Assembly: GCA_937928635.1 (NCBI GenBank)
Contig: CALFWM010000015.1
Span: forward strand, 1-64,000
Direction: 5' to 3'
Source of the DNA: an uncultured Sulfitobacter sp.
Lineage (GTDB): Bacteria > Pseudomonadota > Alphaproteobacteria > Rhodobacterales > Rhodobacteraceae
Length of the DNA: 64,000 bases
Position 1 is the first letter of the stretch. Every line of letters begins with the position of its first letter. This document shows, piece after piece, positions 8,119 through 15,835 of this stretch. The notes beneath the pieces are model-generated. The model did no database searches. It was not told where the DNA came from and worked only from the letters and a program-made list of their open reading frames with translations. The translations under genes and the position numbers were made by a program.

Positions 8119-8209
8119 TTCTCGGAAAACAAAAAAACCACGGCGCATCCTGTAACCCGTTGAAATTTCTTATTTCAGGCAGGTTGAGAAATGCAAGATT
8201 TTCCGAGAA
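8119..8209. repeat. palindromic repeat family A, copy 1
   Basis: Outer arms TTCTCGGAAAAC (8119-8130) and ATTTTCCGAGAA (8198-8209) enclose an inner imperfect hairpin with the family core: CCCGTTGAAAT, short loop, ATTTCAGGCAGG. The same core occurs at 15719-15825 (inverted), 40561-40654 and 63149-63252. It fills the spacer between the SnoaL-like gene and the flavoprotein gene. Confidence 0.7.
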
Positions 8210-8247
8210 TACCGCCACCGCCATCTTTTGATCAGAGGATTGAGACG

Positions 8248-9645
8248 ATGCCCGACACACACCGCCCCCGCCACTGGCCCCGTGCCAGCTATGATCCCAA
8301 ATATGACCCTTTGGTGGATGCTGGCCCCGGCCACAACCGCGATCATGCGCCGACCTATTGGATTGGCACGGCAGGCACGCCGCCAACCGATGACGGACCG
8401 GTGTCAGGTGACATGGATGTTGATGTGGTGGTGATCGGCTCAGGTTACACCGGCCTGTCCACCGCGATCCATCTGGCGCGCGATCACGGGATCAAGGCCA
8501 CCATGCTGGAGGCCAACACCGTGGCCTGGGGCTGCTCCACCCGCAACGGCGGACAGGCGCAAATTTCATCGGGGCGGCTTAAACGGTCCCAATGGATTCA
8601 GCGCTGGGGCGTGGATGTTGCCAAACAGATGCACGGCGAGGTCTGTGAGGCATTTGAGCTGTTTAATGAGCTGATTGGGTCAGACGACATCGACTGTGAT
8701 CCGCAGACCGGTGGCCATTACTACCTGGCCCACCGCGCCAAAGTCATGCCAGGATTGCAACAGGAATGCGACCTGCTCAACGATACATTTGGCTATGGGG
8801 CCAAGATGATGTCACGCGAGGAGGTGCATGAAACCTGCGCCCGCGACATGGAAGCCCAGGGAGCCATGTGGGAGCCCGATGGCACCTCGATCCATGCTGC
8901 AAAACTGGCGTTTAGTTATGTCCGACTTGCGCGCAAGCTGGGCGCAAGTGTTCACACCGCCAGCCCCGTCATGGGGTGGAAGGTTATTGATGGCGTGCAC
9001 CACCTGACAACCCCGGGCGGCACCGTGCGTGCCCGCGCCGTGGCACTGGCAACAGCAGGCTACACGCCGCCGGGTCTGAATTATCGCACCAAACATCGGC
9101 TGATGCCCATCCTGTCAAATTCTGTCGTCACCCGGCCGCTGACAGACGACGAACGCGCAGAATGCGGCTTTCACACCAAATCGCCCCTGACAGATACCCG
9201 CACCCTGCGGCACTATTATCGCTTTTTGCCGGACAACCGGGTTCAGATCGGCTCGCGCAGCGCCATCACGGGGCGTGATGCGGAAAACCCAAAACACCTC
9301 GCCCTGCTGCTCAAAGGATTGCACCGCAAGTTCCCCGCGCTCAGCGATGTGGATTTGGATTATTCCTGGTGGGGCTGGGTGGATGTCAGTCACGACATGA
9401 TGCCGCGCATCTCCCAGCCAGACCCGGACCGGACCGTCTATTATGCCATGGGATATGGCGGCAACGGGGTGATGTATTCTGCGCAGGCTGGCAAACGGCT
9501 GGCGCAGATCTTGGCGGGCCAGAAAATCCCGGAACTGCCGATTTTTAACTCCGCCCTGCCCAGCCACGGCATTTTGACCCCGTTTCGCCGCTTGGGCCAA
9601 CGCATGATGTACCCTTATTACTATTTGAAAGATGAGATCCTGTGA
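8248..9645 (+). CDS. FAD-dependent oxidoreductase of the DAO family (gamma-glutamylputrescine oxidase-like)
   Basis: A 465-residue flavoprotein. After an N-terminal segment typical of PuuB/OrdL-type enzymes (HAPTYW at about residues 33-38), a dinucleotide-binding fold is clear (VVVIGSGYTGLSTAIHLA, about 60-77). The motif NTVAWGCSTRNGGQ follows and the C-terminal FAD region contains YYAMGYGGNGVMYS. Such enzymes oxidise amines or amino acids to imines, reducing O2 or an acceptor; the substrate here is unknown. ATG 8248 follows AGAGGA (8234-8239) and replaces an earlier in-frame ATG at 8191 that lies inside the palindromic repeat. The next gene, a cupin, shares its last base. Confidence 0.88.
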   Translation: MPDTHRPRHWPRASYDPKYDPLVDAGPGHNRDHAPTYWIGTAGTPPTDDGPVSGDMDVDVVVIGSGYTGLSTAIHLARDHGIKATMLEANTVAWGCSTRNGGQAQISSGRLKRSQWIQRWGVDVAKQMHGEVCEAFELFNELIGSDDIDCDPQTGGHYYLAHRAKVMPGLQQECDLLNDTFGYGAKMMSREEVHETCARDMEAQGAMWEPDGTSIHAAKLAFSYVRLARKLGASVHTASPVMGWKVIDGVHHLTTPGGTVRARAVALATAGYTPPGLNYRTKHRLMPILSNSVVTRPLTDDERAECGFHTKSPLTDTRTLRHYYRFLPDNRVQIGSRSAITGRDAENPKHLALLLKGLHRKFPALSDVDLDYSWWGWVDVSHDMMPRISQPDPDRTVYYAMGYGGNGVMYSAQAGKRLAQILAGQKIPELPIFNSALPSHGILTPFRRLGQRMMYPYYYLKDEIL

Positions 9646-9998
9646 TGTCACACGCTGTAATCAACTTCGCCACAAATCCCGGCACCCCATCGCAACGTCG
9701 TCTGGCTGACCTGCCTGACCGCGTGGTGGAGGGCGACCCGCATCACCAGACCAAAGTGCACTTTGACAACGGTGTGCTGGCCGGCACCTGGACCAGCACA
9801 CCGGGTAAATGGCACGCGTTCAGCGAGCGGGATGAGTTTTGCTACATCATTTCAGGCCACTGTCAGCTTATCGCTGAGGATGGCACCACGCAGGATTTCC
9901 GCACTGGTGATGCCTTTTTGATCCCGAATGGGTTTGTCGGATTTTGGAACGTGATCGAAACCACGACAAAGCATTTTGTGATCCGCGACTATAGCTGA
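9645..9998 (+). CDS. single-domain cupin protein
   Basis: A 117-residue cupin of the small type often found beside amine-oxidising flavoproteins. Visible features: GTWTSTPGKWHAFSERDEFC (about residues 47-66) with His and Glu candidate metal ligands, then YIISGHCQLIAEDG, RTGDAFLIPNGFVGFW and VIETTTKHFVIR. The gene starts in a TGATG overlap with the flavoprotein stop; a GTG at 9642 is an alternative start. The overlap implies joint expression, perhaps an enzyme or sensor acting on the oxidase product (inference). Confidence 0.82.
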   Translation: MSHAVINFATNPGTPSQRRLADLPDRVVEGDPHHQTKVHFDNGVLAGTWTSTPGKWHAFSERDEFCYIISGHCQLIAEDGTTQDFRTGDAFLIPNGFVGFWNVIETTTKHFVIRDYS

Positions 9999-10086
9999 CC
10001 CTAGCCCTTCCCAAACGCTGATACGCCACATATAGTGGCGCGAAATACGATCCTGCACAAACGCAGGCGGGCAGAGGGACGGGCAA

Positions 10087-10896
10087 ATGGCGCATATTAT
10101 CGTCGTCGGAAACGAAAAGGGCGGTGCCGGGAAATCGACAGTGTCGATGCATCTGGCCACCGCGCTGTCGCGGATGGGGCACAAGGTCAGCGGGCTTGAT
10201 CTGGATTTGCGGCAACGCACCTTTGCGCGCTACATCGAAAACCGACGCAACTTTCTGACGCAGGAAAAGCTGGAGCTGCCCTCACCCACCTTATGCGAAC
10301 TGCCAGAAGTTGAGGCCGGTGCCCTGCGCCCCGGCGAAAACATCTATGACCACCGCCTCAGCGCCGCTGTGGCCGGGCTGGAACCCACAAATGACTTTAT
10401 CCTGATTGACTGTCCCGGCTCGCACACCCGGCTGTCACAGGTTGCACATTCACTGGCAGACACGCTTGTCACCCCACTGAATGATAGCTTTATCGACTTT
10501 GATCTGCTGGCCCACACGGATGCCAATGGCGAAAAGATCACTGGGCCATCGGTCTATTCCGAAATGGTGTGGAACGCGCGGCAATTGCGCGCGCAGGCCG
10601 GGTTGACCCCGATTGACTGGGTTGTTGTGCGCAACCGGTTGGGCGCGCAACGTATGGTCAACAAGGAAAAGATGGAGCGGGTGATTGACATGCTGTCCTC
10701 GCGCATCGGGTTCCGCGTCGCCCCCGGCTTTAACGAACGGGTGATTTTTCGCGAATTGTTCCCGCGGGGGCTGACATTGCTTGACCTCAAGGATGTGGGT
10801 GTGAAACAACTCAACATCTCAAACGTCGCGGCCCGGCAAGAGCTGCGCGAACTGGTCAAGGCGTTGAAACTGCCCGGCGTGACGCCCGATTTCTAA
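10087..10896 (+). CDS. mipZ: MipZ-type cell division ATPase
   Basis: A 269-residue ParA/MinD-superfamily P-loop ATPase with a deviant Walker A motif (NEKGGAGKSTVSMH, residues 8-21), DLDLRQRTFARYIENR (about 39-54) and ILIDCPGSHTRLSQVAHSLA (Walker B and switch region). The overall pattern, including the FPRGLTLLDL segment near the C-terminus, matches MipZ of alphaproteobacteria. MipZ forms a pole-to-midcell gradient through ParB and blocks FtsZ polymerisation, placing the septum. It is transcribed alone, converging on the DMT exporter gene six bases away. Length is normal. Confidence 0.9.
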   Translation: MAHIIVVGNEKGGAGKSTVSMHLATALSRMGHKVSGLDLDLRQRTFARYIENRRNFLTQEKLELPSPTLCELPEVEAGALRPGENIYDHRLSAAVAGLEPTNDFILIDCPGSHTRLSQVAHSLADTLVTPLNDSFIDFDLLAHTDANGEKITGPSVYSEMVWNARQLRAQAGLTPIDWVVVRNRLGAQRMVNKEKMERVIDMLSSRIGFRVAPGFNERVIFRELFPRGLTLLDLKDVGVKQLNISNVAARQELRELVKALKLPGVTPDF

Positions 10897-10902
10897 GTCG
10901 GC

Positions 10903-11760
10903 TCAGGCACGGCGGCGCAGCACCACAAGGTTTGACAAAAACAAGGCTCCTATCACGATGCCACCGCCCAAAAGGGCATAGGGGCCCGGGTTTTCACCCA
11001 CCACAAACCACGCAAGCAACGGTGCCAGCACAGATTCAAGCAGGATCAAAAGACCCACCTCAGCCGAGGTGATATAGCGCGGCCCCAATGCCAGCAAAAC
11101 AGAACTGACAATGATCACAGCTGCATGCATCCCCACCAGGGGAATATGCGGCACCGGCACAGACAGGGGCGCCGCCCAGGGCAAAATCACCAGTCCTGCC
11201 AACAGGTATCCAACACCCACCGCCGGCACCATTGAGACGCTGCGCGCCCTCCGCGCCGCCGTTAGCCCTGCGGCAAAAAACGCGGACACCCCCAGGGCCA
11301 GGATATCCCCTGCCAAGGACGCACCGTGGGTTTCGCCCGATCCATAGGCGATCACCGCAAGCCCCGGCACCACCGCGGCGATGGTCAAAAACATCCGCGT
11401 TGAAATAGGTTCAGACAGGAATATGCGGCTGTAAACCGAGGCAAAAACCGGCAGGGATGCGATGATGAACACCACATTGGCAATCGACGTCAGGCTGATT
11501 GCAACAATGAACAAAATGCCACTGCTGCCCACGCCAAACATGTAGATCAGCCCATTGATGCCCGTGCCCGCAACCGCCCGAAACGGTGCTGTACCTTGCA
11601 GCACCAGCAGGCCAAGCGTGATCACGGCTCCCACCAAGGTCAGCCGCCAATATGCAATGGTCAGCGCACTGGCGTCGATCAACCGCACGAACAGCGCATC
11701 AGGCACCACAAAAAGCACCCCAATCAGCGTTATCAGCAATCCCTTGGCTTGATCCGTCAT
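10903..11760 (-). CDS. EamA/DMT family membrane transporter
   Basis: A 285-residue integral membrane protein with about ten hydrophobic segments in two EamA repeats, ending in a positive cluster (VVLRRRA), typical of drug/metabolite exporters. Examples are LLITLIGVLFVVPDALFVRL near the start and LLALGPRYITSAEVGLLILL in the second repeat. The substrate is unknown. It converges with mipZ and no partner gene is evident. Confidence 0.87.
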   Translation of the reverse strand: MTDQAKGLLITLIGVLFVVPDALFVRLIDASALTIAYWRLTLVGAVITLGLLVLQGTAPFRAVAGTGINGLIYMFGVGSSGILFIVAISLTSIANVVFIIASLPVFASVYSRIFLSEPISTRMFLTIAAVVPGLAVIAYGSGETHGASLAGDILALGVSAFFAAGLTAARRARSVSMVPAVGVGYLLAGLVILPWAAPLSVPVPHIPLVGMHAAVIIVSSVLLALGPRYITSAEVGLLILLESVLAPLLAWFVVGENPGPYALLGGGIVIGALFLSNLVVLRRRA

Positions 11761-11921
11761 GTCAGCAGGACTGACCCTGATCGTCGCGCAAGTAAAGCGG
11801 ATTGAACGCCCGGGTCTATTGGTGCGGGCGCCAATCCGTGAAGGACCGCCGCCTTGTTCGTGCCCGATTCCTTCTTTAGCCTAAAGATAGGATATCACGA
11901 TGCGGAGCGTTCAGAACCCAC

Positions 11922-12152
11922 ATGACCATCGAAATCATCATTGCCATCGTCATCGCGCTTGTCGCCCTTATCGTGATTGTTGAGCGCAAAAGCCAGAAGC
12001 AGAAGAAACCGGGGCTACAAGGCGATGACGGGAGCTTTTTTGGCTTTATCGGCGGCGAGGGCGGCGGCTCTGATGGCGGCGGCAGTTGTGGGGGGGCGGT
12101 GATTAAGCCTTCGCGATTGGCTTTGCCCTGCGCAACCACAACACTACGTTAA
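11922..12152 (+). CDS. small membrane protein with Gly-rich tail
   Basis: A 76-residue reading frame with a hydrophobic N-terminal helix (IEIIIAIVIALVALIVIVER, residues 3-22), a basic stretch (KSQKQKK) and a Gly/Ser-rich region containing SDGGGSCGG. Small alphaproteobacterial membrane proteins with glycine-rich cysteine-containing tails are common (inference), so it is plausibly real. The last 15 residues are less protein-like. Function unknown. Confidence 0.5.
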   Translation: MTIEIIIAIVIALVALIVIVERKSQKQKKPGLQGDDGSFFGFIGGEGGGSDGGGSCGGAVIKPSRLALPCATTTLR

Positions 12153-12230
12153 GCTCATGAGGCCGCAAAACCCTATCCCAGATTCCCCCGCGCATTGCGC
12201 AATCAACCCGTAAGGACAATCATGAAACGT

Positions 12231-12538
12231 CTAGGGTCAGGATCCATTAATTCTGAACCTCTGGTTTGGCAGATTTTTTCTGTGACCATTGCCTGTCAGG
12301 GCATCGCTTGCGATGTCCCGAGAAGGAAGGCACTTCTGCGCAGGAACTCTCGTTGAATTTCAAGCAGATGTAACGCAGCTCACAGGGAAAATCCGCCAAA
12401 TCCGAAGGACGACGAAACCGCGTCATTTCAGCGGCGTGAGCCATTTGCAAGGAACCCGTTCGTTGCGGCATGTCTCAAACCACTGAAATTTAGCGGTTTC
12501 GACGCCAGAGGTTCAGAATTAATGGGTCCTGACCCTAG
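12231..12538. mobile_element. MITE-like element, IS5-family type, with CTAG target duplication
   Basis: A 300-base element (12235-12534) has terminal inverted repeats of 30 bp with one mismatch (left end GGTCAGGATCCATTAATTC, right end its near complement). It is flanked by a direct CTAG on both sides (12231-12234 and 12535-12538). A 4-bp CTAG duplication fits the IS5 group (family knowledge). No transposase frame lies inside, so it is non-autonomous. The right-hand CTAG supplies the stop codon of the MipA gene. Upstream, a ribosome-binding-like TAAGGAC and ATGAAACGT run into the left end, but the joined pre-insertion frame would be only about 23 codons. Confidence 0.85.
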
Positions 12539-13296
12539 AACCGCAGCGTGAACTCCTGGCGCAATCCAATGCGCAAGGACCATTGATCCTCTGACCCAAA
12601 GGCCGCAATCGGGCTGTCGCCCGCGTCCCCGATCAACCGCTCATATGCCAGGGCCCCGTCAATGGCCCAAGTGTCATTCAGATCGTAAATCGCATTGATC
12701 TCAAACCCCGCACCCAGCGCCCCGCCATCAGCGTCAAACGCGGCGAAATTGGCCGTTGCTGTCGGCACGCCAAAATAGGTGCGCGCAAATTCACCGTCGC
12801 CAAACGACACCCGTGGCCCTGCCGTGATCCGCAGGCGGTCAGACGGTTGAAAGATCATATCCGCCCCCAGCGTCCCGGTGACGCCGCTATGCCCTGTCAC
12901 CCCTTTGCGCACCTCACCAAAGGCGCGCCATTGGGTTTGCTGAAAATTCAGGACAAAGCCCAGCTCAACCGCAGTGTCAACACCGGCCAACCCCACAAGT
13001 TCGGCATCATCAGAGGCGGAGCGATCACCGATCACCCGAAAGGCCGGGCTGACTAACCATCCGTTGTCTGGCGCATTGCCAATACCGTTGCCCGCATTGA
13101 TCCGCCCCCAGCGCAGCGCGCCAAAGGTCAGGCCCAGATCAGGGCCCGCCTCATAACTGTCAGCACCGGGGTAGGACGGCGTAACCGTCACGCCCCCGCG
13201 CAGCGCAAAGTTAAGGGAGCGTTCCTGCGCGCTGGCAATGTTGCCCGCTGCAATCATCGCTGCCACTGCCGCCGGGAAAAGGGCCAATTTAGTCAT
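12535..13296 (-). CDS. MipA/OmpV family outer membrane protein
   Basis: A 253-residue protein with a signal peptide (LALFPAAVAAMIAAGNIASA, cleavage near residue 23) and an outer-membrane beta-barrel body with alternating hydrophobic residues. It ends in EFTLRF: a terminal Phe is the recognition signal for barrel assembly. MipA/OmpV proteins are monomeric porins or scaffolds; the role here is unknown. The stop codon TAG lies in the CTAG target duplication of the MITE, so the element inserted exactly at the end of the gene and left the barrel intact. It is divergent from prpE. Confidence 0.85.
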   Translation of the reverse strand: MTKLALFPAAVAAMIAAGNIASAQERSLNFALRGGVTVTPSYPGADSYEAGPDLGLTFGALRWGRINAGNGIGNAPDNGWLVSPAFRVIGDRSASDDAELVGLAGVDTAVELGFVLNFQQTQWRAFGEVRKGVTGHSGVTGTLGADMIFQPSDRLRITAGPRVSFGDGEFARTYFGVPTATANFAAFDADGGALGAGFEINAIYDLNDTWAIDGALAYERLIGDAGDSPIAAFGSEDQWSLRIGLRQEFTLRF

Positions 13297-13406
13297 TCAA
13301 CTGCTCCTGAGATCAGATGTAGGATGTCTGTTGAGCGCGATGTAGCGCGGCACCGGGCAATGTACATCCGCAATAGTACACATAGGTGCAGTAAATTTCT
13401 GAACTG

Positions 13407-13429
13407 TTGCGCAATGTTGCCTTGCAAAA
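13407..13429. promoter_or_regulatory. candidate short-chain acyl-CoA regulator site upstream of prpE
   Basis: TTGCGCAA (13407-13414) and TTGCAAAA (13422-13429) lie about 95 bases upstream of prpE. The pair resembles the TTTGCAAA-type repeats bound by ScfR-family regulators such as PccR of propionate metabolism in Rhodobacter (recalled knowledge). Assignment rests on similarity and position. Confidence 0.35.
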
Positions 13430-13521
13430 TTCGTGACCACAGCCTCGCCCATGCCGCCCAAAGGCTTGCCCCGGCCCGCGCCCCTGCCTAACAAAGAAGA
13501 AAGGACAGGGAGAGAACGACC

Positions 13522-15417
13522 ATGGGTTACCGCGACACATACGCCAGTTGGCAAAACGACCCGGAAAGCTATTGGATGAACGCCGCAGGGGCGATCACCT
13601 GGGATGTTGCCCCCACCAAGGCCCTGTTTGAGCGCGGCAATGACCTCTACGAATGGTACGCGGATGCACAGGTTAACGGCTGTTACAATGCCGTTGATCG
13701 CCACGTCGAAAATGGCCGTGGGAGTCAGGTTGCCATCATCCACGACAGCCCGATCACCGGGACCAAAACCAAAATCACCTATGCAGACCTGCAAACCCGC
13801 GTCGCGGCCCTCGCCGGGGCCCTGGTGGCGCAGGGCGTCACCAAAGGTGATCGCGTCATCATCTATATGCCGATGGTGCCAGAGGCGCTTGATGCCATGT
13901 TGGCCTGTGCCCGCATTGGCGCGGTGCATTCCGTGGTGTTTGGCGGGTTTGCCGCCAATGAACTGGCTGTGCGCATTGATGATTGCACGCCCAAGGCCAT
14001 CCTCGCCGCCTCCTGCGGGTTGGAGCCGGGGCGTGTGGTTGAATACAAACCCCTGCTCGACGGCGCGATTGACCTGGCGCGCCACAAACCCGACGTTTGC
14101 CTGATCCTGCAACGTGAACAGCACCCTTGCGATCTGACCGAAGGCCGCGACATCAACTGGCAAACTGCCGTTGACAGTGCCGAGCCTGCCGATTGCGTCC
14201 CGGTTGCGGGCAACCACCCCGCCTATATCCTCTATACCTCTGGCACCACCGGCGCGCCCAAGGGCGTGGTGCGCCACACTGCCGGGCACCTTGTCGCCCT
14301 GCACTGGACCATGAAAAATATCTATGATGTGGACCCCGGCGATGTCTTCTGGGCCGCATCAGACGTGGGCTGGGTCGTGGGCCACTCCTACATCTGCTAC
14401 GCACCGTTGATCGCGGGCAACACCACGATTGTGTTTGAGGGCAAACCCATCGGCACCCCCGATGCGGGCACCTTCTGGCGCATCATTGAAGAGCACAACG
14501 TGCGCTCCTTCTTCACCGCCCCCACAGCTATCCGTGCCGTCAAACGCGAAGACCCCAAAGGGGAGTTCCTTGCGCACTATGACATCTCCTGCCTGCGCGC
14601 GCTCTATCTGGCGGGCGAACGCGCGGACCCGGATACCATCGAATGGGCGCAGGAAAAGCTGGGCAAACCCGTCTATGACCACTGGTGGCAAACCGAAACC
14701 GGCTACACCATCGCAGGCAACCCCGCTGGGCTGGAAGCGCTGCCGGTGAAAATCGGCTCCCCCACCGTGCCGATGCCCGGCTATGATGTGCAGATCCTCG
14801 ATGACGCGGGCCACGCGGTCGCGCCCGGCGAACTTGGTGCCATTGCCATCAAACTCCCCCTGCCCCCCGGTACTTTGCCGACCCTTTGGAACGCTGAGGA
14901 GCGCTACAAGAAAAGCTACCTCACCGCTTTCCCCGGCCACTATGAAACCGGCGATGCAGGCATGATGGACGAAGACGGCTACCTATATATCATGGCGCGC
15001 ACCGATGACGTCATCAACGTTGCGGGCCACCGCCTGTCGACCGGCGCGATGGAAGAAGTGCTTGCCGGGCACCCCGATGTGGCCGAATGCGCGGTGGTGG
15101 GTGTGTCAGACGCGCTCAAAGGCCAAGCCCCTGTGGGTCTTGTTTGCCTCTCGAACGGCGTAAACCGCCCGCACGATGAAATCACCGCCGAATGCGTGCA
15201 GCGTGTACGCGACCAGATCGGCCCGGTGGCCGCCTTCAAACAGGCGCTGGTGGTGGACCGCTTACCCAAAACCCGCTCTGGCAAAATCCTGCGCGGCACG
15301 GTGGTGAGCATTGCGGACAACAAACCCTACAAGATGCCCGCAACCATTGATGACCCAGTGATCCTGGATGAAATCAAAGCGGCCCTGCAAACGATCGGAT
15401 ATGCTAAAGGGGACTAG
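13522..15417 (+). CDS. prpE: propionyl-CoA synthetase (propionate--CoA ligase)
   Basis: A 631-residue acyl-CoA synthetase of the ANL superfamily that activates propionate with ATP to propionyl-AMP and then propionyl-CoA. The AMP-binding motif YTSGTTGAPKGVV (about residues 239-251), the HWWQTETG adenine-binding segment (around 391), YETGDAGMMDEDGY and the catalytic-lysine end PKTRSGKILRGT are all visible. The opening (MGYRDTYASWQNDPESYWM) is typical of PrpE rather than AcsA. ATG 13522 follows GGGAGAG. It is a single transcription unit. The likely role is entry of propionate, for example from DMSP or odd-chain compounds, into the methylmalonyl-CoA route, whose genes are not in this window. Confidence 0.93.
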   Translation: MGYRDTYASWQNDPESYWMNAAGAITWDVAPTKALFERGNDLYEWYADAQVNGCYNAVDRHVENGRGSQVAIIHDSPITGTKTKITYADLQTRVAALAGALVAQGVTKGDRVIIYMPMVPEALDAMLACARIGAVHSVVFGGFAANELAVRIDDCTPKAILAASCGLEPGRVVEYKPLLDGAIDLARHKPDVCLILQREQHPCDLTEGRDINWQTAVDSAEPADCVPVAGNHPAYILYTSGTTGAPKGVVRHTAGHLVALHWTMKNIYDVDPGDVFWAASDVGWVVGHSYICYAPLIAGNTTIVFEGKPIGTPDAGTFWRIIEEHNVRSFFTAPTAIRAVKREDPKGEFLAHYDISCLRALYLAGERADPDTIEWAQEKLGKPVYDHWWQTETGYTIAGNPAGLEALPVKIGSPTVPMPGYDVQILDDAGHAVAPGELGAIAIKLPLPPGTLPTLWNAEERYKKSYLTAFPGHYETGDAGMMDEDGYLYIMARTDDVINVAGHRLSTGAMEEVLAGHPDVAECAVVGVSDALKGQAPVGLVCLSNGVNRPHDEITAECVQRVRDQIGPVAAFKQALVVDRLPKTRSGKILRGTVVSIADNKPYKMPATIDDPVILDEIKAALQTIGYAKGD

Positions 15418-15481
15418 TTGGCGTTTCGGACAGATGACCGCTGTGCGGACTTTTTTTGCCGTCGTTTGTTTTCAAAACATC

Positions 15482-15690
15482 AGCCGTGCAGTGCCAGCCC
15501 CGGGATGGCGCATCCCGACAGAAGTTGTGTCCACTTTATGGTCGCCAAACACATCCTACCCTCACAAGCCAAGCACCAAGCCTCACCATAGCGCCAGCCC
15601 ATCCGGGGGGCTGGCGCTGCGCGGCGGGCTACGCCCTCGATCCGCGCTGGGTGGCATTTAGTTGGCTCCCCGCAGACATTGACCTGAAAG
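15482..15690 (+). repeat. dispersed intergenic repeat family C, copy 1
   Basis: About 200 bases after prpE match the reverse complement of 52265-52480 over most of their length. Shared blocks: CCGGGATGGCGCATCCC, CACTTTATGGTCGCCAAAC, CAAGCCTCACCATAGCGCCA, then a GGCTGGCGC hairpin and a CTGGGTGG block. It contains two internal palindromes and no convincing reading frame. Confidence 0.65.
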
Positions 15691-15718
15691 AGCCGCACAG
15701 GCAGTCTGTGAAACAGAT

Positions 15719-15825
15719 TAAAGCAGAAATCCAAAAACCTCCATCACACAAGCCTGTCTGAAATCGGAGATTTCAACAGGTTGGATGATGCATGATAGAT
15801 CAAGTTATTTGAACTTCGCTATAAG
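15719..15825 (-). repeat. palindromic repeat family A, copy 2 (inverted)
   Basis: About 105 bases closely match the reverse complement of 63149-63252. Blocks shared: AGCAGAAAT, AAAAACCTC, TCACAC, CCTGTCTGAAAT, ATTTCAACAGG, GATATCAAG-like GATCAAGTTATTT and TTCGCTA. The core CCTGTCTGAAAT/ATTTCAACAGG is a hairpin with a 5-nt loop. Its right end abuts the AAGGAGA ribosome-binding site of the cyclase gene. Confidence 0.75.
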
Positions 15826-15835
15826 GAGAAAGCCC

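Noticed and set aside
12221-12234. Gene start (TAAGGAC, ATGAAACGT) truncated by the MITE
   Set aside because: Removing the MITE and one CTAG gives a frame of only about 23 codons running antisense into the porin gene.
12310-12325. GATGTCCCGAGA inside the MITE as a family B repeat
   Set aside because: Only 12 bases match; too short to be called the same element.
12247-12486. Small frames inside the MITE as a transposase remnant
   Set aside because: No DDE-transposase motif could be read in any frame.
13297-14304. 335-codon minus-strand frame opposite prpE
   Set aside because: Antisense shadow in GC-rich codons; no ribosome site or family resemblance.
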